A stretch of 64,000 bases of DNA from Salicibibacter cibi (GTDB lineage: Bacteria; Bacillota; Bacilli; Bacillales; Marinococcaceae): the NCBI RefSeq assembly GCF_016495865.1, contig NZ_CP054706.1, forward strand, positions 186,001 through 250,000, written 5' to 3'. Positions 1 to 7,911 of this stretch are shown piece by piece; the first letter of the stretch is position 1, and every line of letters starts with the position of its first letter. Under the pieces are notes generated by a model. It searched no databases, had not been told where the DNA came from, and saw nothing but the letters and a program-made list of their open reading frames with translations. The position numbers were made by a program, and so were the translations under genes.

Positions 1-1
1 A

Positions 2-295
2 ACGGATCTTTTGATCAACGAAAAGATTGTGACCACGGAGGCAAAAGCTAAAGCGCTACGTCCGATTGTGGAAAAAACAATCACGCTCGGCAAAGGTGGC
101 ACTTTGCATGACCGTAGACAAGCGGCAGCATTTATCCGTAAGGAAGCGGCAGAAGAAGACCAGGATGCCATTCAAAAATTGTTTGATGACATCGGCCCAC
201 GCTACGAAGAGCGGCAAGGCGGCTATACACGCATTATTAAAATGGACCCGAGAAAAGGGGACGGCACCCCAATGGCCGTCATCGAACTCGTTTAA
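2..295 (+). CDS. rplQ: 50S ribosomal protein L17, C-terminal part
   Basis: This is the C-terminal ~97 residues of bL17, a large-subunit protein near the peptide exit tunnel. The frame is open from base 2 (reading T-D-L-L-I-N-E-K), so the gene starts upstream of the window; the TTG at 11 is an internal Leu codon, not a start. The stretch [16 protein letters not shown] and the C-terminal GGYTRI are typical of the family. The stop is followed by a hairpin terminator. In Bacillaceae rplQ closes the large ribosomal protein/rpoA cluster and precedes the ecf genes, as here. Confidence 0.95.
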   Translation, partial: TDLLINEKIVTTEAKAKALRPIVEKTITLGKGGTLHDRRQAAAFIRKEAAEEDQDAIQKLFDDIGPRYEERQGGYTRIIKMDPRKGDGTPMAVIELV

Positions 296-307
296 TAGGT
301 GTGAGGG

Positions 308-345
308 CAGGACGATTCCAAAGTCGCTGTCCTTTTTCTTTTGTT
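308..345 (+). terminator. Rho-independent terminator after rplQ
   Basis: AGGAC (309-313) pairs with GTCCT (329-333), followed by a T-rich run. It ends the ribosomal protein operon before the ecf genes. Confidence 0.7.
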
Positions 346-424
346 AACTACATGGGCATTATGGTTAACAAATAAGTCGACGCATGATACAATTTTATTT
401 GTCTCGGTGGTAAGCGCCAGCAAT

Positions 425-509
425 TCCGGAGATCAGATTTCAGAGGGCAGAGGTCGGAGAGACCATTTTCAAGAAATGATCTTCCGAATTCCGCTGTCTG
501 ATTTCCGGA
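425..509 (+). repeat. ~85-bp palindromic-ended dispersed repeat, copy A1
   Basis: Intergenic segment with imperfect inverted ends (TCCGGAGATCAGA at the left, the complement of TCCGGAAATCAGA at the right). A diverged copy lies in opposite orientation at 7747-7831; shared blocks include GAGATCAGATTTC, GCAGAGGTCGGA and GATCTTCCG. No ORF or transposase. It sits in the 300-bp gap between rplQ and ecfA1. Confidence 0.7.
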
Positions 510-596
510 CAAGCAGGCGACTAATTCCGAATGGTTTGACTTGTAACGTGACACGGTAAAAGCTTTTTAGCAGAAGCAAGAATAGGAGGAAGAACG

Positions 597-1433
597 ATGC
601 CGCCCCTGATTCATTGTGAACATCTGTATTTTCGCTATCGGGAAGAACAGGATTTCATTTTACAAGACCTTTGTTTGCAAATAAATCAAGGGGAATGGGT
701 GGCATTGTTGGGGACGAACGGTTCCGGCAAATCTACGTTTGCCAGAATGTTGAATGCACTATTGCAGCCGGAGAGCGGTACGGTCATGGTTAGGGGTTTG
801 CAGGCGGATAAGGAAGAAAACATATGGCAAATCCGCCAAACGGTAGGGATGGTGTTTCAAAACCCGGACCATCAATTTGTCGCTGCCACCGTACGGGATG
901 ACATTGCTTTCGGGCTTGAAAATGCCGGTATCCCACGCCAAGAAATGCTCGATCGTATCGAAGAAGCAAGTGAGCGGGCGGGGATCGAAGATATGTTATT
1001 CGCCGAACCTCATCGTCTTTCGGGCGGGCAAAAGCAACGGGCGGCAATCGCGGGCATTCTTGCCCTGCGTCCGGAGATCATGATTTTTGATGAAGCGACG
1101 TCCATGCTGGATCCGAAGGGCCGGGGAGAAGTCATGCAAACGATGGCTGAGCTCAACCAGTCCGGGATTACGATCATTATGATTACACATGAGTTAGAAG
1201 AAGCGCTTAAAGCAAGTCGGGTTGTTTTTATGGAGCAAGGGAAAACGTCGCGGGACCAACCGACTTATGACTTTTTCCAAGCCCCTGATTTTTTGCTTTC
1301 CCGATCGTTTACGTTGCCGTATTTTTTACGTATGCAGGTAGCCTTACAAGCGCAAGGCGTCCATTTGGGCGATTTATCGCTAAGCGAACATGAATGGGTG
1401 GAGCGATTATGCACATCTCCTTTCAAAATATAA
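597..1433 (+). CDS. ecfA1: ECF transporter ATPase subunit A1
   Basis: A 278-residue ABC ATPase. With EcfA2 and EcfT it forms the energising module that is shared by vitamin-binding S components (riboflavin, folate, thiamine and similar) at the membrane. Walker A GTNGSGKST (residues 39-47), Q-loop near 88, signature LSGGQKQR (141-148) and Walker B IMIFDEA (161-167) are all present. ATG at 597 follows a strong AGGAGGA site. The 3' end overlaps ecfA2 by 25 bp, indicating translational coupling. Order ecfA1-ecfA2-ecfT-truA matches B. subtilis ybxA-ybaE-ybaF-truA. No S component is encoded in the window. Confidence 0.95.
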   Translation: MPPLIHCEHLYFRYREEQDFILQDLCLQINQGEWVALLGTNGSGKSTFARMLNALLQPESGTVMVRGLQADKEENIWQIRQTVGMVFQNPDHQFVAATVRDDIAFGLENAGIPRQEMLDRIEEASERAGIEDMLFAEPHRLSGGQKQRAAIAGILALRPEIMIFDEATSMLDPKGRGEVMQTMAELNQSGITIIMITHELEEALKASRVVFMEQGKTSRDQPTYDFFQAPDFLLSRSFTLPYFLRMQVALQAQGVHLGDLSLSEHEWVERLCTSPFKI

Positions 1434-2281
1434 GTTATTCTTATATGATTGGTTCTCCGTTTGAAAAACAAGCGCTTGATCATGTGGATATCATGATCGA
1501 ATCGAAGGCGTTTACGACACTTGTGGGCAGCACCGGTTCGGGGAAATCGACGTTAGTGCAATTGATCAATGGACTGTTGCTTCCCACGTCGGGACAGGTC
1601 CAATGTGGCAGTTTCCGTTTGCATCGAAAATCAAAACGGAAAGAAGTGAAACCGTTGCGCCGAAAAATCGGCATGGTTTTTCAGTATCCCGAGCATCAGC
1701 TGTTTGGCGCTACGGTTGAAGAAGACATGTTGTTTGGCCCTAAGCATCTCGGCTTAGATGTAGAGAGGATCCGTAAACGGCTTCCCGAGCTTTTGGATGT
1801 TGTAGGCATTAGCGACAAGGTGCTTCCTGTTTCGCCTTTTAATCTTAGCGGTGGGCAAATGAGGCGCGTCGCCATTGCCGGTGTGCTTGCCGCCGACCCT
1901 GAAGTGCTGATCCTCGATGAACCTGCTGCCGGCCTTGATCCCGCCGGCCACCGGGCGCTATTGGATTTATTGAAAGACTGGCATGATAGGCATGGCTTAA
2001 CGACGATCCTTGTCACGCATGACATGGAAGATGCCGCGCGTTATGCCGATGAGGTTATCGTGATGGGACCCGCAGGAAAGCCGGTGATAAGCGGTGCACC
2101 GGCACAGGTTTTCCGGGAGGCAGATCTGTTAGCCGATATCGGGTTGGCTGCCCCGCCTTCGGTTCGAATGGTCCGTGCCTTGCAAGAAGCAGGGTGGGAT
2201 ATCGACAACCTCCTATTGGAACCGGAAGCATTGGCATCGGTCGTTGCCGATCAGTGGGTAAGTGAAAAAGAAGAGGGATAG
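1409..2281 (+). CDS. ecfA2: ECF transporter ATPase subunit A2
   Basis: A 290-residue second ABC ATPase of the ECF module. Walker A GSTGSGKST (about residues 40-48), signature LSGGQMRR and Walker B VLILDEP are intact; the long C-terminal extension after the H-loop (LVTHDM) is usual for EcfA2. I chose ATG 1409 rather than the in-frame ATG at 1394 because GGTGGAG sits 5 nt before 1409 and the resulting N-terminus MHISFQNISY fits the family. It starts inside ecfA1, and ecfT follows after 2 nt, so the three are surely co-translated. Confidence 0.94.
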   Translation: MHISFQNISYSYMIGSPFEKQALDHVDIMIESKAFTTLVGSTGSGKSTLVQLINGLLLPTSGQVQCGSFRLHRKSKRKEVKPLRRKIGMVFQYPEHQLFGATVEEDMLFGPKHLGLDVERIRKRLPELLDVVGISDKVLPVSPFNLSGGQMRRVAIAGVLAADPEVLILDEPAAGLDPAGHRALLDLLKDWHDRHGLTTILVTHDMEDAARYADEVIVMGPAGKPVISGAPAQVFREADLLADIGLAAPPSVRMVRALQEAGWDIDNLLLEPEALASVVADQWVSEKEEG

Positions 2282-2283
2282 CC

Positions 2284-3084
2284 ATGTTACAAAACATCGT
2301 CATCGGACAGTATGTTCCTGTTTCATCGCCCATGCATCGATTGGATTCGAGAGCGAAACTTTTATGTTTGCTTGCCCTTGCCGGTATCGTCTTCTTGGCA
2401 AATGAATTTTGGAGTTACAGTGCGTTGCTGGCAGCTGTCGGATCGTTTGTGTTGTTGTCACGGGTGCCATTAAAATTTTTTCTTAAAGGATTATTACCGG
2501 TCTTTATTTTAGTTATTTTTACATTTTTTCTTCATGCTTTTTTTACGAATGAAGGGCAGGTTCTTTTTACGATTCTCGGTTTTTCCATCTATAGCGGCGG
2601 GATTGAGCAAGGGGTGTTCATCGCTGTGCGGATTGGGGCGCTCGTCGTTTTTGCCTCATTGTTGACATTAACGACGACGCCGATTGATTTAACCGATGGA
2701 CTTGAATTTTTCTTGCGACCCTTTAAGCGGTTTGGTCTTCCTGCCCATGAAATGTCCTTAATGATGTCGATTAGCATTCGCTTGATTCCAACTTTACTGT
2801 TGGAAGCGGATCGGATATTGAAGGCCCAGGCAGCACGTGGAGCGGATTTTACAAAAGGATCATTGAAAACGAGGCTGGAGACGATGACGGCTTTTATCAT
2901 CCCGCTATTCGTCCGTTCATTTAAACGGGCAGAGGATATGGCTACGGCGATGGACGCACGTGGTTATCGAGGCGGGGAAGGGCGAACGAAATTGCGTGTC
3001 CTTAAGTGGCGCTTGCAAGATACGGTTGCTTGTCTTGTGGTCGTAGGCGTTGGCGCTGTGCTAGCTTTGTTACGTGATTTTTAG
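2284..3084 (+). CDS. ecfT: ECF transporter transmembrane subunit T
   Basis: A 266-residue membrane protein linking the two ATPases to interchangeable S components. Hydrophobic segments at about residues 27-60, 66-90, 105-130 and 240-262 fit the EcfT topology. Two short motifs with an Ala-Arg-Gly core, QAARGAD (about 182) and AMDARGYRGG (about 222), are the coupling-helix signatures that contact the ATPases. Start ATG follows the ecfA2 stop by 2 nt with an AGAGGGAT site overlapping the end of ecfA2. truA follows after 15 bp. Confidence 0.94.
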   Translation: MLQNIVIGQYVPVSSPMHRLDSRAKLLCLLALAGIVFLANEFWSYSALLAAVGSFVLLSRVPLKFFLKGLLPVFILVIFTFFLHAFFTNEGQVLFTILGFSIYSGGIEQGVFIAVRIGALVVFASLLTLTTTPIDLTDGLEFFLRPFKRFGLPAHEMSLMMSISIRLIPTLLLEADRILKAQAARGADFTKGSLKTRLETMTAFIIPLFVRSFKRAEDMATAMDARGYRGGEGRTKLRVLKWRLQDTVACLVVVGVGAVLALLRDF

Positions 3085-3099
3085 GAAGGATGCGGCTTT

Positions 3100-3849
3100 A
3101 TGGTACGTTGGAAGGCAACGATTGCCTATGATGGCACTCATTTTTCCGGGTGGCAAGTGCAACCGGGGAAGCGGACAGTGCAAGGAGAGCTAGAAAAAGG
3201 ACTCACAAAATTGCATAAAGGAAAAAATAAAAAAGTGGTCGCCTCCGGACGCACCGATGCCCATGTGCATGCCCGCGGGCAAGTTGTTCACTTTGATTCT
3301 GGGTTACAAATTGCGGGTGATCGCTGGCCGTGGGCATTCGCTTCGGTATTGCCGCCGGATATGCAGGTGTTAAGCGCAGTGCCCGTTTCTGACGATTTTC
3401 ACGCCCGCCATGATGCGAAGGCCAAGGAGTATCGTTATTTTCTCCGCGTCGGGCCGGAGCATGATTTATTTCAACGTCATTACGTTTATCACGCATATAA
3501 AAACACATTCGATCACGCATCCGTTCAACGATCATTGCAGCTATTGGTTGGCACTCACGATTTCTCGGCCTTTTGCGCGAGTAACACGCCTGTGCAAAAT
3601 AAAGTGAGGACGTTAGATTGCGCTACGTATATGCACATAGCGGAAAATGCGTGGTGCTTTCGTTTGCAAGGAAATGGTTTTCTTTACAATATGGTACGGA
3701 TCATCGTCGGAACAGCCATTGATATCGGCCTGCGACGCCTCAATGTCGAGGATATGGGCCGAATTTTGCAATCCCGTGACCGCCGGGAAGCAGGAAAAAC
3801 GGCACCAGGACATGGGTTGTATCTATGGAAGGTGTATTACGCCCCTTAA
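3100..3849 (+). CDS. truA: tRNA pseudouridine(38-40) synthase
   Basis: A 249-residue TruA family enzyme that isomerises uridines 38-40 in the anticodon stem of many tRNAs. The catalytic Asp is in GRTDAHVHA (Asp53). Other family blocks are YDGTHFSGWQ near the N-terminus, RTL near 167 and NGFLYNMVRIIVGT near 190. ATG at 3100 is preceded by AGGAAGGATG. Same strand and close to ecfT, so co-transcribed; a fresh promoter follows for rplM. Confidence 0.95.
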   Translation: MVRWKATIAYDGTHFSGWQVQPGKRTVQGELEKGLTKLHKGKNKKVVASGRTDAHVHARGQVVHFDSGLQIAGDRWPWAFASVLPPDMQVLSAVPVSDDFHARHDAKAKEYRYFLRVGPEHDLFQRHYVYHAYKNTFDHASVQRSLQLLVGTHDFSAFCASNTPVQNKVRTLDCATYMHIAENAWCFRLQGNGFLYNMVRIIVGTAIDIGLRRLNVEDMGRILQSRDRREAGKTAPGHGLYLWKVYYAP

Positions 3850-3886
3850 AGGCGATTACTGCGCGGCATCCGGTTATTTTTCATTA

Positions 3887-3915
3887 TTGACATTGCCGGA
3901 CGATTGTTATACGAT
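3887..3915 (+). promoter_or_regulatory. Sigma-A promoter for rplM-rpsI
   Basis: TTGACA (3887-3892), 17-bp spacer, TACGAT (3910-3915). It lies about 100 bp upstream of rplM and after truA, giving the ribosomal pair its own promoter. Confidence 0.6.
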
Positions 3916-4011
3916 GTTAGTTGGCATTTCGTCCTCCACTAGCCCCGGAGTTACGAAGATGATGAACGAAAAAATAGAAGAAAAGCGATTGAAAAAGGAG
4001 GGAATCCCCCA
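3916..4011 (+). ncRNA. Putative L13 leader (autoregulatory 5' UTR of rplM)
   Basis: About 90-nt untranslated leader between the predicted promoter and rplM, ending in the AAAAAGGAGG ribosome binding site. Bacilli are known to carry a structured L13 leader at this exact place, where it is thought to bind L13 and repress rplM-rpsI. The position and length fit; I could not fold it, so this rests mainly on context. Confidence 0.45.
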
Positions 4012-4449
4012 ATGCGTCAGACATATATGGCCAAAGCAAGTGAAATCGAACGCAAATGGTATGTCGTCGATGCTGAAGGAAAAAGACTCGGACGTCTGGC
4101 AAGCGAAGTTGCAACCATTTTGCGCGGGAAAAATAAACCGGAATTCACGCCGCACGTGGATACAGGTGACAATGTCATTGTTATCAACGCGGAAAAAGTG
4201 GAACTTACCGGCAACAAAATTACGGATAAAATGTATTATCGCCATAGCGGACATCCCGGTGCTTTAAAATCTACGCGAGCGTTGGAAATGCGTAAAAACA
4301 AGCCGGTAAAAATGGTGGAACTTGCCGTACAAGGCATGCTTCCAAAAAATGCGCTCGGCCGACAAACATTTAAAAAACTGCACGTATATGCAGGACCAAA
4401 CCATAAACATGAAGCACAAAAACCGGAGAGCTTGGAGCTCCACGGATAA
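4012..4449 (+). CDS. rplM: 50S ribosomal protein L13
   Basis: A 145-residue uL13, an early-assembly large-subunit protein. Typical blocks [33 protein letters not shown] and [11 protein letters not shown] are present, with the usual length. ATG 4012 follows AAAAAGGAGG. rpsI follows after 18 bp, the universal bacterial rplM-rpsI pair. Confidence 0.98.
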   Translation: MRQTYMAKASEIERKWYVVDAEGKRLGRLASEVATILRGKNKPEFTPHVDTGDNVIVINAEKVELTGNKITDKMYYRHSGHPGALKSTRALEMRKNKPVKMVELAVQGMLPKNALGRQTFKKLHVYAGPNHKHEAQKPESLELHG

Positions 4450-4467
4450 CAAAAAGGAGGGATTGAA

Positions 4468-4860
4468 TTGGCATCTTTGCAATATTATGGAACAGGCCGG
4501 CGCAAAAACGCCGTTGCGCGGGTATTCCTTTCACCGGGAAACGGAAAGGTAACGATCAACAAACGGGAAATGGATGATTACTTTGATCACGAAACGCTCA
4601 AAACGGTCATTCATCAGCCGCTTGTGGAAACTGGCACCGATGGTCAATATGATTTAAAAATCACAACGAAAGGCGGCGGCTTCACCGGGCAAGCGGGAGC
4701 GATTCAGCTTGGTGTCGCACGTGCTTTGTTGCAAGTTGATCCGGAATACCGGAAAGTGCTTAAGGAAAATGGATTGCTCACACGTGATTCCAGAATGAAG
4801 GAACGGAAGAAATACGGACTCAAGTCCGCACGCCGTGCGCCGCAATTCTCAAAGCGTTAA
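4468..4860 (+). CDS. rpsI: 30S ribosomal protein S9
   Basis: A 130-residue uS9, whose C-terminal tail reaches the ribosomal P site. The family N-terminus [16 protein letters not shown] and the basic C-terminus ending in QFSKR are intact. The start is a TTG codon (4468-4470), supported by AAGGAGG 7 nt upstream and by the conserved [11 protein letters not shown]-terminus. Second gene of the rplM operon; a strong terminator follows. Confidence 0.98.
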   Translation: MASLQYYGTGRRKNAVARVFLSPGNGKVTINKREMDDYFDHETLKTVIHQPLVETGTDGQYDLKITTKGGGFTGQAGAIQLGVARALLQVDPEYRKVLKENGLLTRDSRMKERKKYGLKSARRAPQFSKR

Positions 4861-4884
4861 GAGCGAAGCGTTATTATGGATGGA

Positions 4885-4927
4885 TACAGCCCTCAGGAAA
4901 AATGCCCTGTGTTGGCTGTATTTTTTT
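4885..4927 (+). terminator. Terminator after rpsI
   Basis: TACAGCC (4885-4891) pairs with GGCTGTA (4914-4920), followed by seven T. Confidence 0.9.
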
Positions 4928-4958
4928 AGTGTAAGGATTTGACCAAATGTTTCTTAAG

Positions 4959-5239
4959 TAGGGACTGCTGAATAATGGAAAAAGACTGGCACATAAGCAT
5001 TTTCCGTTGGTGTTGTCGAAGCTGGATGCAAGGAAATCCATCCTATAAACAAAAAAACCCTTGCACTTCTGGCAACGTACGGAGGGGCGGTGCTGCAATG
5101 GCGAGCCTCCAGCGGAAAACCGGACGCGTCAGCGCCGGTTTTGCGCGAGGAGGCTTGACCGGTTCGTCCGCGGAAAGCAAAGCCATGGAAGCGGCATCCC
5201 GGCTTCAGCTGATAACTGCAAGTTGTTCAGCAATCCCTA
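4959..5239 (+). mobile_element. Transposase-less ~281-bp element (MITE-like), copy 1
   Basis: Complete copy. The ends form 17-bp inverted repeats: TAGGGACTGCTGAATAA at the left and the complement of TAGGGATTGCTGAACAA at the right, two mismatches. Other complete copies lie at 41174-41463, 51149-51429 (reversed) and 58062-58341, with a truncated one at 16786-16936. The interior has several hairpins, including AAAACCGG with CCGGTTTT. It contains no transposase, only short ORFs. The terminal TA may be a target duplication. It separates rpsI from ybaK, genes that are normally close neighbours, so it is an insertion. Confidence 0.85.
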
Positions 5240-5311
5240 AATAAACCGCCCTCCCATTCCCAGACATGTTTCGCTCGGTTGAATCTCACACTAATATTGA
5301 GGGGGGCAAGC

Positions 5312-5743
5312 ATGGGATCAGTCGTATCTTTTCAAGAGCATAAGCGTTTAAAGGACTGGGAAGTGGAGAAAAAGTTATTGCACACGCTGAGCATGGAAGA
5401 TATGGTCTATGCTACTGAAAAATACCTTATCCCCGTGTGTGCTGATTTTCAATTCCGCCACTCTTTTTTAGAGGAAATTTGCATGGATGTGGCGATCGAA
5501 ACGTTTATCTCCTCGGCCAAACGAGGAATGACCGAGGCCAGAACCGGCAAGCAACAAGCCAATACCGAAGATGAAGAACAGGTGAACCAGCGTGCGGCTG
5601 AACTGAAAGCATTTATGGTTGACTGGATTCAAGATGAGCATATCAACCGTGGCCAGATCGCGAGTGGTGCTGAAGCTTATGTGCAACATTGGTGGCAAGT
5701 CGGTTTTAAAACAGGCAAAAATCAATCGCAATTGCGTCTTTAG
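5312..5743 (+). CDS. ybaK: YbaK family protein (DUF2521)
   Basis: A 143-residue protein matching the Bacillus YbaK/DUF2521 family in position and character (start MGSVVSFQEHKRLKDWE). Function unknown; it sits beside cwlD in most Bacillaceae. ATG 5312 was chosen over an upstream in-frame start at 5279 because GAGGGGGG lies directly before it. Charged and soluble, without a signal peptide. A terminator follows, then cwlD. Confidence 0.8.
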   Translation: MGSVVSFQEHKRLKDWEVEKKLLHTLSMEDMVYATEKYLIPVCADFQFRHSFLEEICMDVAIETFISSAKRGMTEARTGKQQANTEDEEQVNQRAAELKAFMVDWIQDEHINRGQIASGAEAYVQHWWQVGFKTGKNQSQLRL

Positions 5744-5744
5744 G

Positions 5745-5768
5745 CGGGCATACGCCCGTCCCTTTTTT
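5745..5768 (+). terminator. Terminator after ybaK
   Basis: CGGGC (5745-5749), loop ATAC, GCCCG (5754-5758), then a T-run. It lies between ybaK and cwlD. Confidence 0.65.
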
Positions 5769-5807
5769 CATAGGATGAACTATCCCTTCGAAAAGGATGT
5801 TCTTTTT

Positions 5808-6509
5808 ATGAAGAAAATGATCTGGCTTGCCTTTCCCCTTTTGGCAATTGCTTTGATTGTCGGTGTGTATAATATTTTTTCCGCTTATTGGTCAGAAAAT
5901 ACAAGTGGTTTATTACCGCTTAGCGGCCAGGTAATTGTGATCGATCCCGGCCATGGGGGAGTCGATGGGGGTTCGAGTTCCCGGGAAGGACTCATGGAAG
6001 ATGAAGTGGCATTAGAAATTTCTTTTAGGCTTAGGGATTATTTACAATCAGCAGGTGCTCTCGTACTGATGACGAGGGAAGAGGATGTTGATTTAGCTGC
6101 TCCTTCCACAGAAGGATTACGCAATCGAAAAGTAGAAGATTTGCAAAAAAGAGTGCAATTAATTAACGAATCGGGAAGCGATTTGTTCATTAGTTTGCAT
6201 CTGAACGCGGGTTCTTCTAATTGGCGCGGTGCACAGACGTTTTATAATCCGGCCTTTACGGAAAGTCAAATGATGGCAGAAACTGTCCAAGGGGAATTGA
6301 CACGGCAGTTGGAAAATACAAATCGAAAAGCCGCGGGCGTGAATAACATCTATATGCTTGATTCGGCGGAAATCCCCGGTTTGCTTATTGAAGCAGGATT
6401 TCTGTCTAACCCGGAGGAGGCCGGACGTTTTGAAGACGAGGAATATCTCGACCAAATGGCTGCCTCCATTTATCAAGGATTAGCACGCCATTTTGATGCT
6501 GATCAATGA
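5808..6509 (+). CDS. cwlD: N-acetylmuramoyl-L-alanine amidase CwlD
   Basis: A 233-residue Amidase_3 protein that, with PdaA, makes the muramic delta-lactam of spore cortex needed for germination. An N-terminal membrane anchor (about residues 2-25) precedes the zinc amidase domain with DPGHGGVDGG, the conserved Glu following it, SLHLNA and IEAGFLSNPEE. Length agrees with B. subtilis CwlD (about 237). ATG 5808 was chosen because it starts directly at the signal anchor with an AAAAGGATG site; a longer in-frame reading from 5619 would overlap ybaK. In B. subtilis it is sigma-E/G controlled and cortex synthesis takes place between the forespore membranes. Confidence 0.93.
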   Translation: MKKMIWLAFPLLAIALIVGVYNIFSAYWSENTSGLLPLSGQVIVIDPGHGGVDGGSSSREGLMEDEVALEISFRLRDYLQSAGALVLMTREEDVDLAAPSTEGLRNRKVEDLQKRVQLINESGSDLFISLHLNAGSSNWRGAQTFYNPAFTESQMMAETVQGELTRQLENTNRKAAGVNNIYMLDSAEIPGLLIEAGFLSNPEEAGRFEDEEYLDQMAASIYQGLARHFDADQ

Positions 6510-6547
6510 AGATTCAGGCGTTTCGATTAAATCCCATTCCCAAGGTG

Positions 6548-6556
6548 TGATATACT
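6548..6556 (+). promoter_or_regulatory. Extended -10 promoter of salA/mrp
   Basis: TGATATACT, an extended -10 (TGnTATACT) 43 nt before the GTG start; no clear -35 is visible. Confidence 0.5.
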
Positions 6557-6598
6557 GGGGGCATCCCTCGATATCAACCTCAAAGGAAGGTGTTTATT

Positions 6599-7678
6599 GT
6601 GTTACAAGAGCAAGACATTATGGATGTCTTAAAACAAATCAAAGATCCCGACCTGAAAAAAAGCATCGTAGAAACTGATGGTGTTCGGGATATTCGTATA
6701 AAAGACGGTGACAATGTGAGCTTGAAAATTGCGCTGGCAAAAACGGGGACCGGCGCGCAAATGCAAGTGCAGCAAAACATTGTTTCTGTTGTAAAAGAAG
6801 CCGGCGCATCGCAGGTAGGGCTGCGATTTGAGGAACTTTCAAAAGAAGAAACGCAGCAGCATGGGGAGCCGGAGGCGCAAGAAGACGACGACGGTAGTCT
6901 TTTGAGTGAAAACAATCCGGTTAACTTTATCGCGGTTGCCAGCGGGAAAGGCGGCGTCGGTAAATCGACGGTTACCGCTAATCTCGCAGTGGCACTTGCT
7001 CGCGAAGGGAAGAAAGTGGGCATTATTGACGCGGATATTTACGGTTTCAGTATTCCGGATATGATGGGCATTGAAAACCGCCCAACCGTTGAAGGAGATA
7101 AAATACATCCTGTTGAACGCTATGGTGTGAAAGTCATTTCCATGGGTTTCTTCGTTGAAGATAATGCCCCGGTGATTTGGCGCGGTCCTATGCTCGGTAA
7201 AATGTTAACCAATTTTTTCAATGAAGTGACGTGGGGAGACTTGGACTACCTCATTTTGGACTTGCCTCCGGGGACGGGCGATATTGCGCTTGATGTCCAT
7301 TCCATGCTGCCCGAGTCTGATGAGATTATTGTCACGACTCCACACGCGACAGCAGCGTTTGTAGCTGCGCGTGCGGGAGCGATGGCGATTAAAAGCAACC
7401 ATCGCGTGCTAGGGGTTATTGAGAACATGGCCTATTACGAAAGCAAATCAGGGGAAAAAGAGTATGTCTTCGGCCAGGGTGGCGGCGAACGTCTAAGCGA
7501 AGAGCTAAAAGTCGAATTGCTCGGCCAGATCCCGTTGGGACAACCAACCATCGACGATGATGACTTTGCCCCTTCCGTTTATGAAAGAGAGCATCCGATC
7601 GGAAAAATGTATGAAAATATCGCGACACATGTTATTGAACGAAAAGAAGGGGCTCGGGTAAAATCGCCGTTTGAATAA
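6599..7678 (+). CDS. salA: Mrp/NBP35-type P-loop ATPase (SalA)
   Basis: A 359-residue protein with an N-terminal MIP18/DUF59 domain (about 1-80), an acidic linker and a ParA-like ATPase. The deviant Walker A GKGGVGKST lies near residue 120, with ADIYGFSIPDMMG and DLPPGTGD downstream. Mrp proteins carry or transfer iron-sulfur clusters; the B. subtilis homologue SalA (YbaL) also affects scoC expression. No CxxC pair is obvious at the C-terminus. GTG 6599 was chosen because AAGGAAGG lies 9 nt before it; the GTG at 6590 abuts that site. Gene order after cwlD matches B. subtilis. Confidence 0.9.
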   Translation: MLQEQDIMDVLKQIKDPDLKKSIVETDGVRDIRIKDGDNVSLKIALAKTGTGAQMQVQQNIVSVVKEAGASQVGLRFEELSKEETQQHGEPEAQEDDDGSLLSENNPVNFIAVASGKGGVGKSTVTANLAVALAREGKKVGIIDADIYGFSIPDMMGIENRPTVEGDKIHPVERYGVKVISMGFFVEDNAPVIWRGPMLGKMLTNFFNEVTWGDLDYLILDLPPGTGDIALDVHSMLPESDEIIVTTPHATAAFVAARAGAMAIKSNHRVLGVIENMAYYESKSGEKEYVFGQGGGERLSEELKVELLGQIPLGQPTIDDDDFAPSVYEREHPIGKMYENIATHVIERKEGARVKSPFE

Positions 7679-7686
7679 ATAATGGG

Positions 7687-7716
7687 AAGGTGAGGCCGAC
7701 GGTTGCCTCGCCTTCT
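7687..7716 (+). terminator. Possible terminator after salA
   Basis: AAGG-T-GAGGC pairs with GCCTC-G-CCTT across an 8-nt loop; the T tract is short. Confidence 0.5.
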
Positions 7717-7746
7717 TATGTTATCCCGGTAGAAAGTGCCGCTTTT

Positions 7747-7831
7747 CCAGAGATCAGACTTCGGAAGCCGGAAACCGGAAGATCCTGAAAAAAGCTTTTT
7801 CCGACCTCTGCTCCCAGAAATCTGATCTCGG
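7747..7831 (-). repeat. ~85-bp palindromic-ended dispersed repeat, copy A2
   Basis: Reverse-oriented relative of the element at 425-509. Its complement shares GAGATCAGATTTC, GCAGAGGTCGGA, TTTTCA and GATCTTCCG in the same order, with inverted ends around GAGATCAGA. It lies between salA and the tandem array. Confidence 0.7.
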
Positions 7832-7911
7832 TCTATGGGGCGGTTGACACCCTGACCGTCGGGTTTGCACCAAGCGTAGCATCGGACAAATTGGAGCGGA
7901 AGAACATGATG

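Noticed and set aside
3647..4267. 206-codon ORF overlapping truA, the L13 leader and rplM
   Set aside because: It is out of frame with two well-supported genes and contains the leader, promoter and ribosome site of rplM.
4975..5244. Small ORFs beginning within the ~281-bp element copies (for example products with MASLQRK or MARLQRK)
   Set aside because: The frames differ in length among copies, are interrupted in copies 4 and 5, and coincide with palindromic structure. They are best seen as chance frames of a non-coding element.
6590..6601. GTG 6590 as the salA start
   Set aside because: The ribosome binding sequence AAGGAAGG directly abuts this codon; GTG 6599 has proper spacing.
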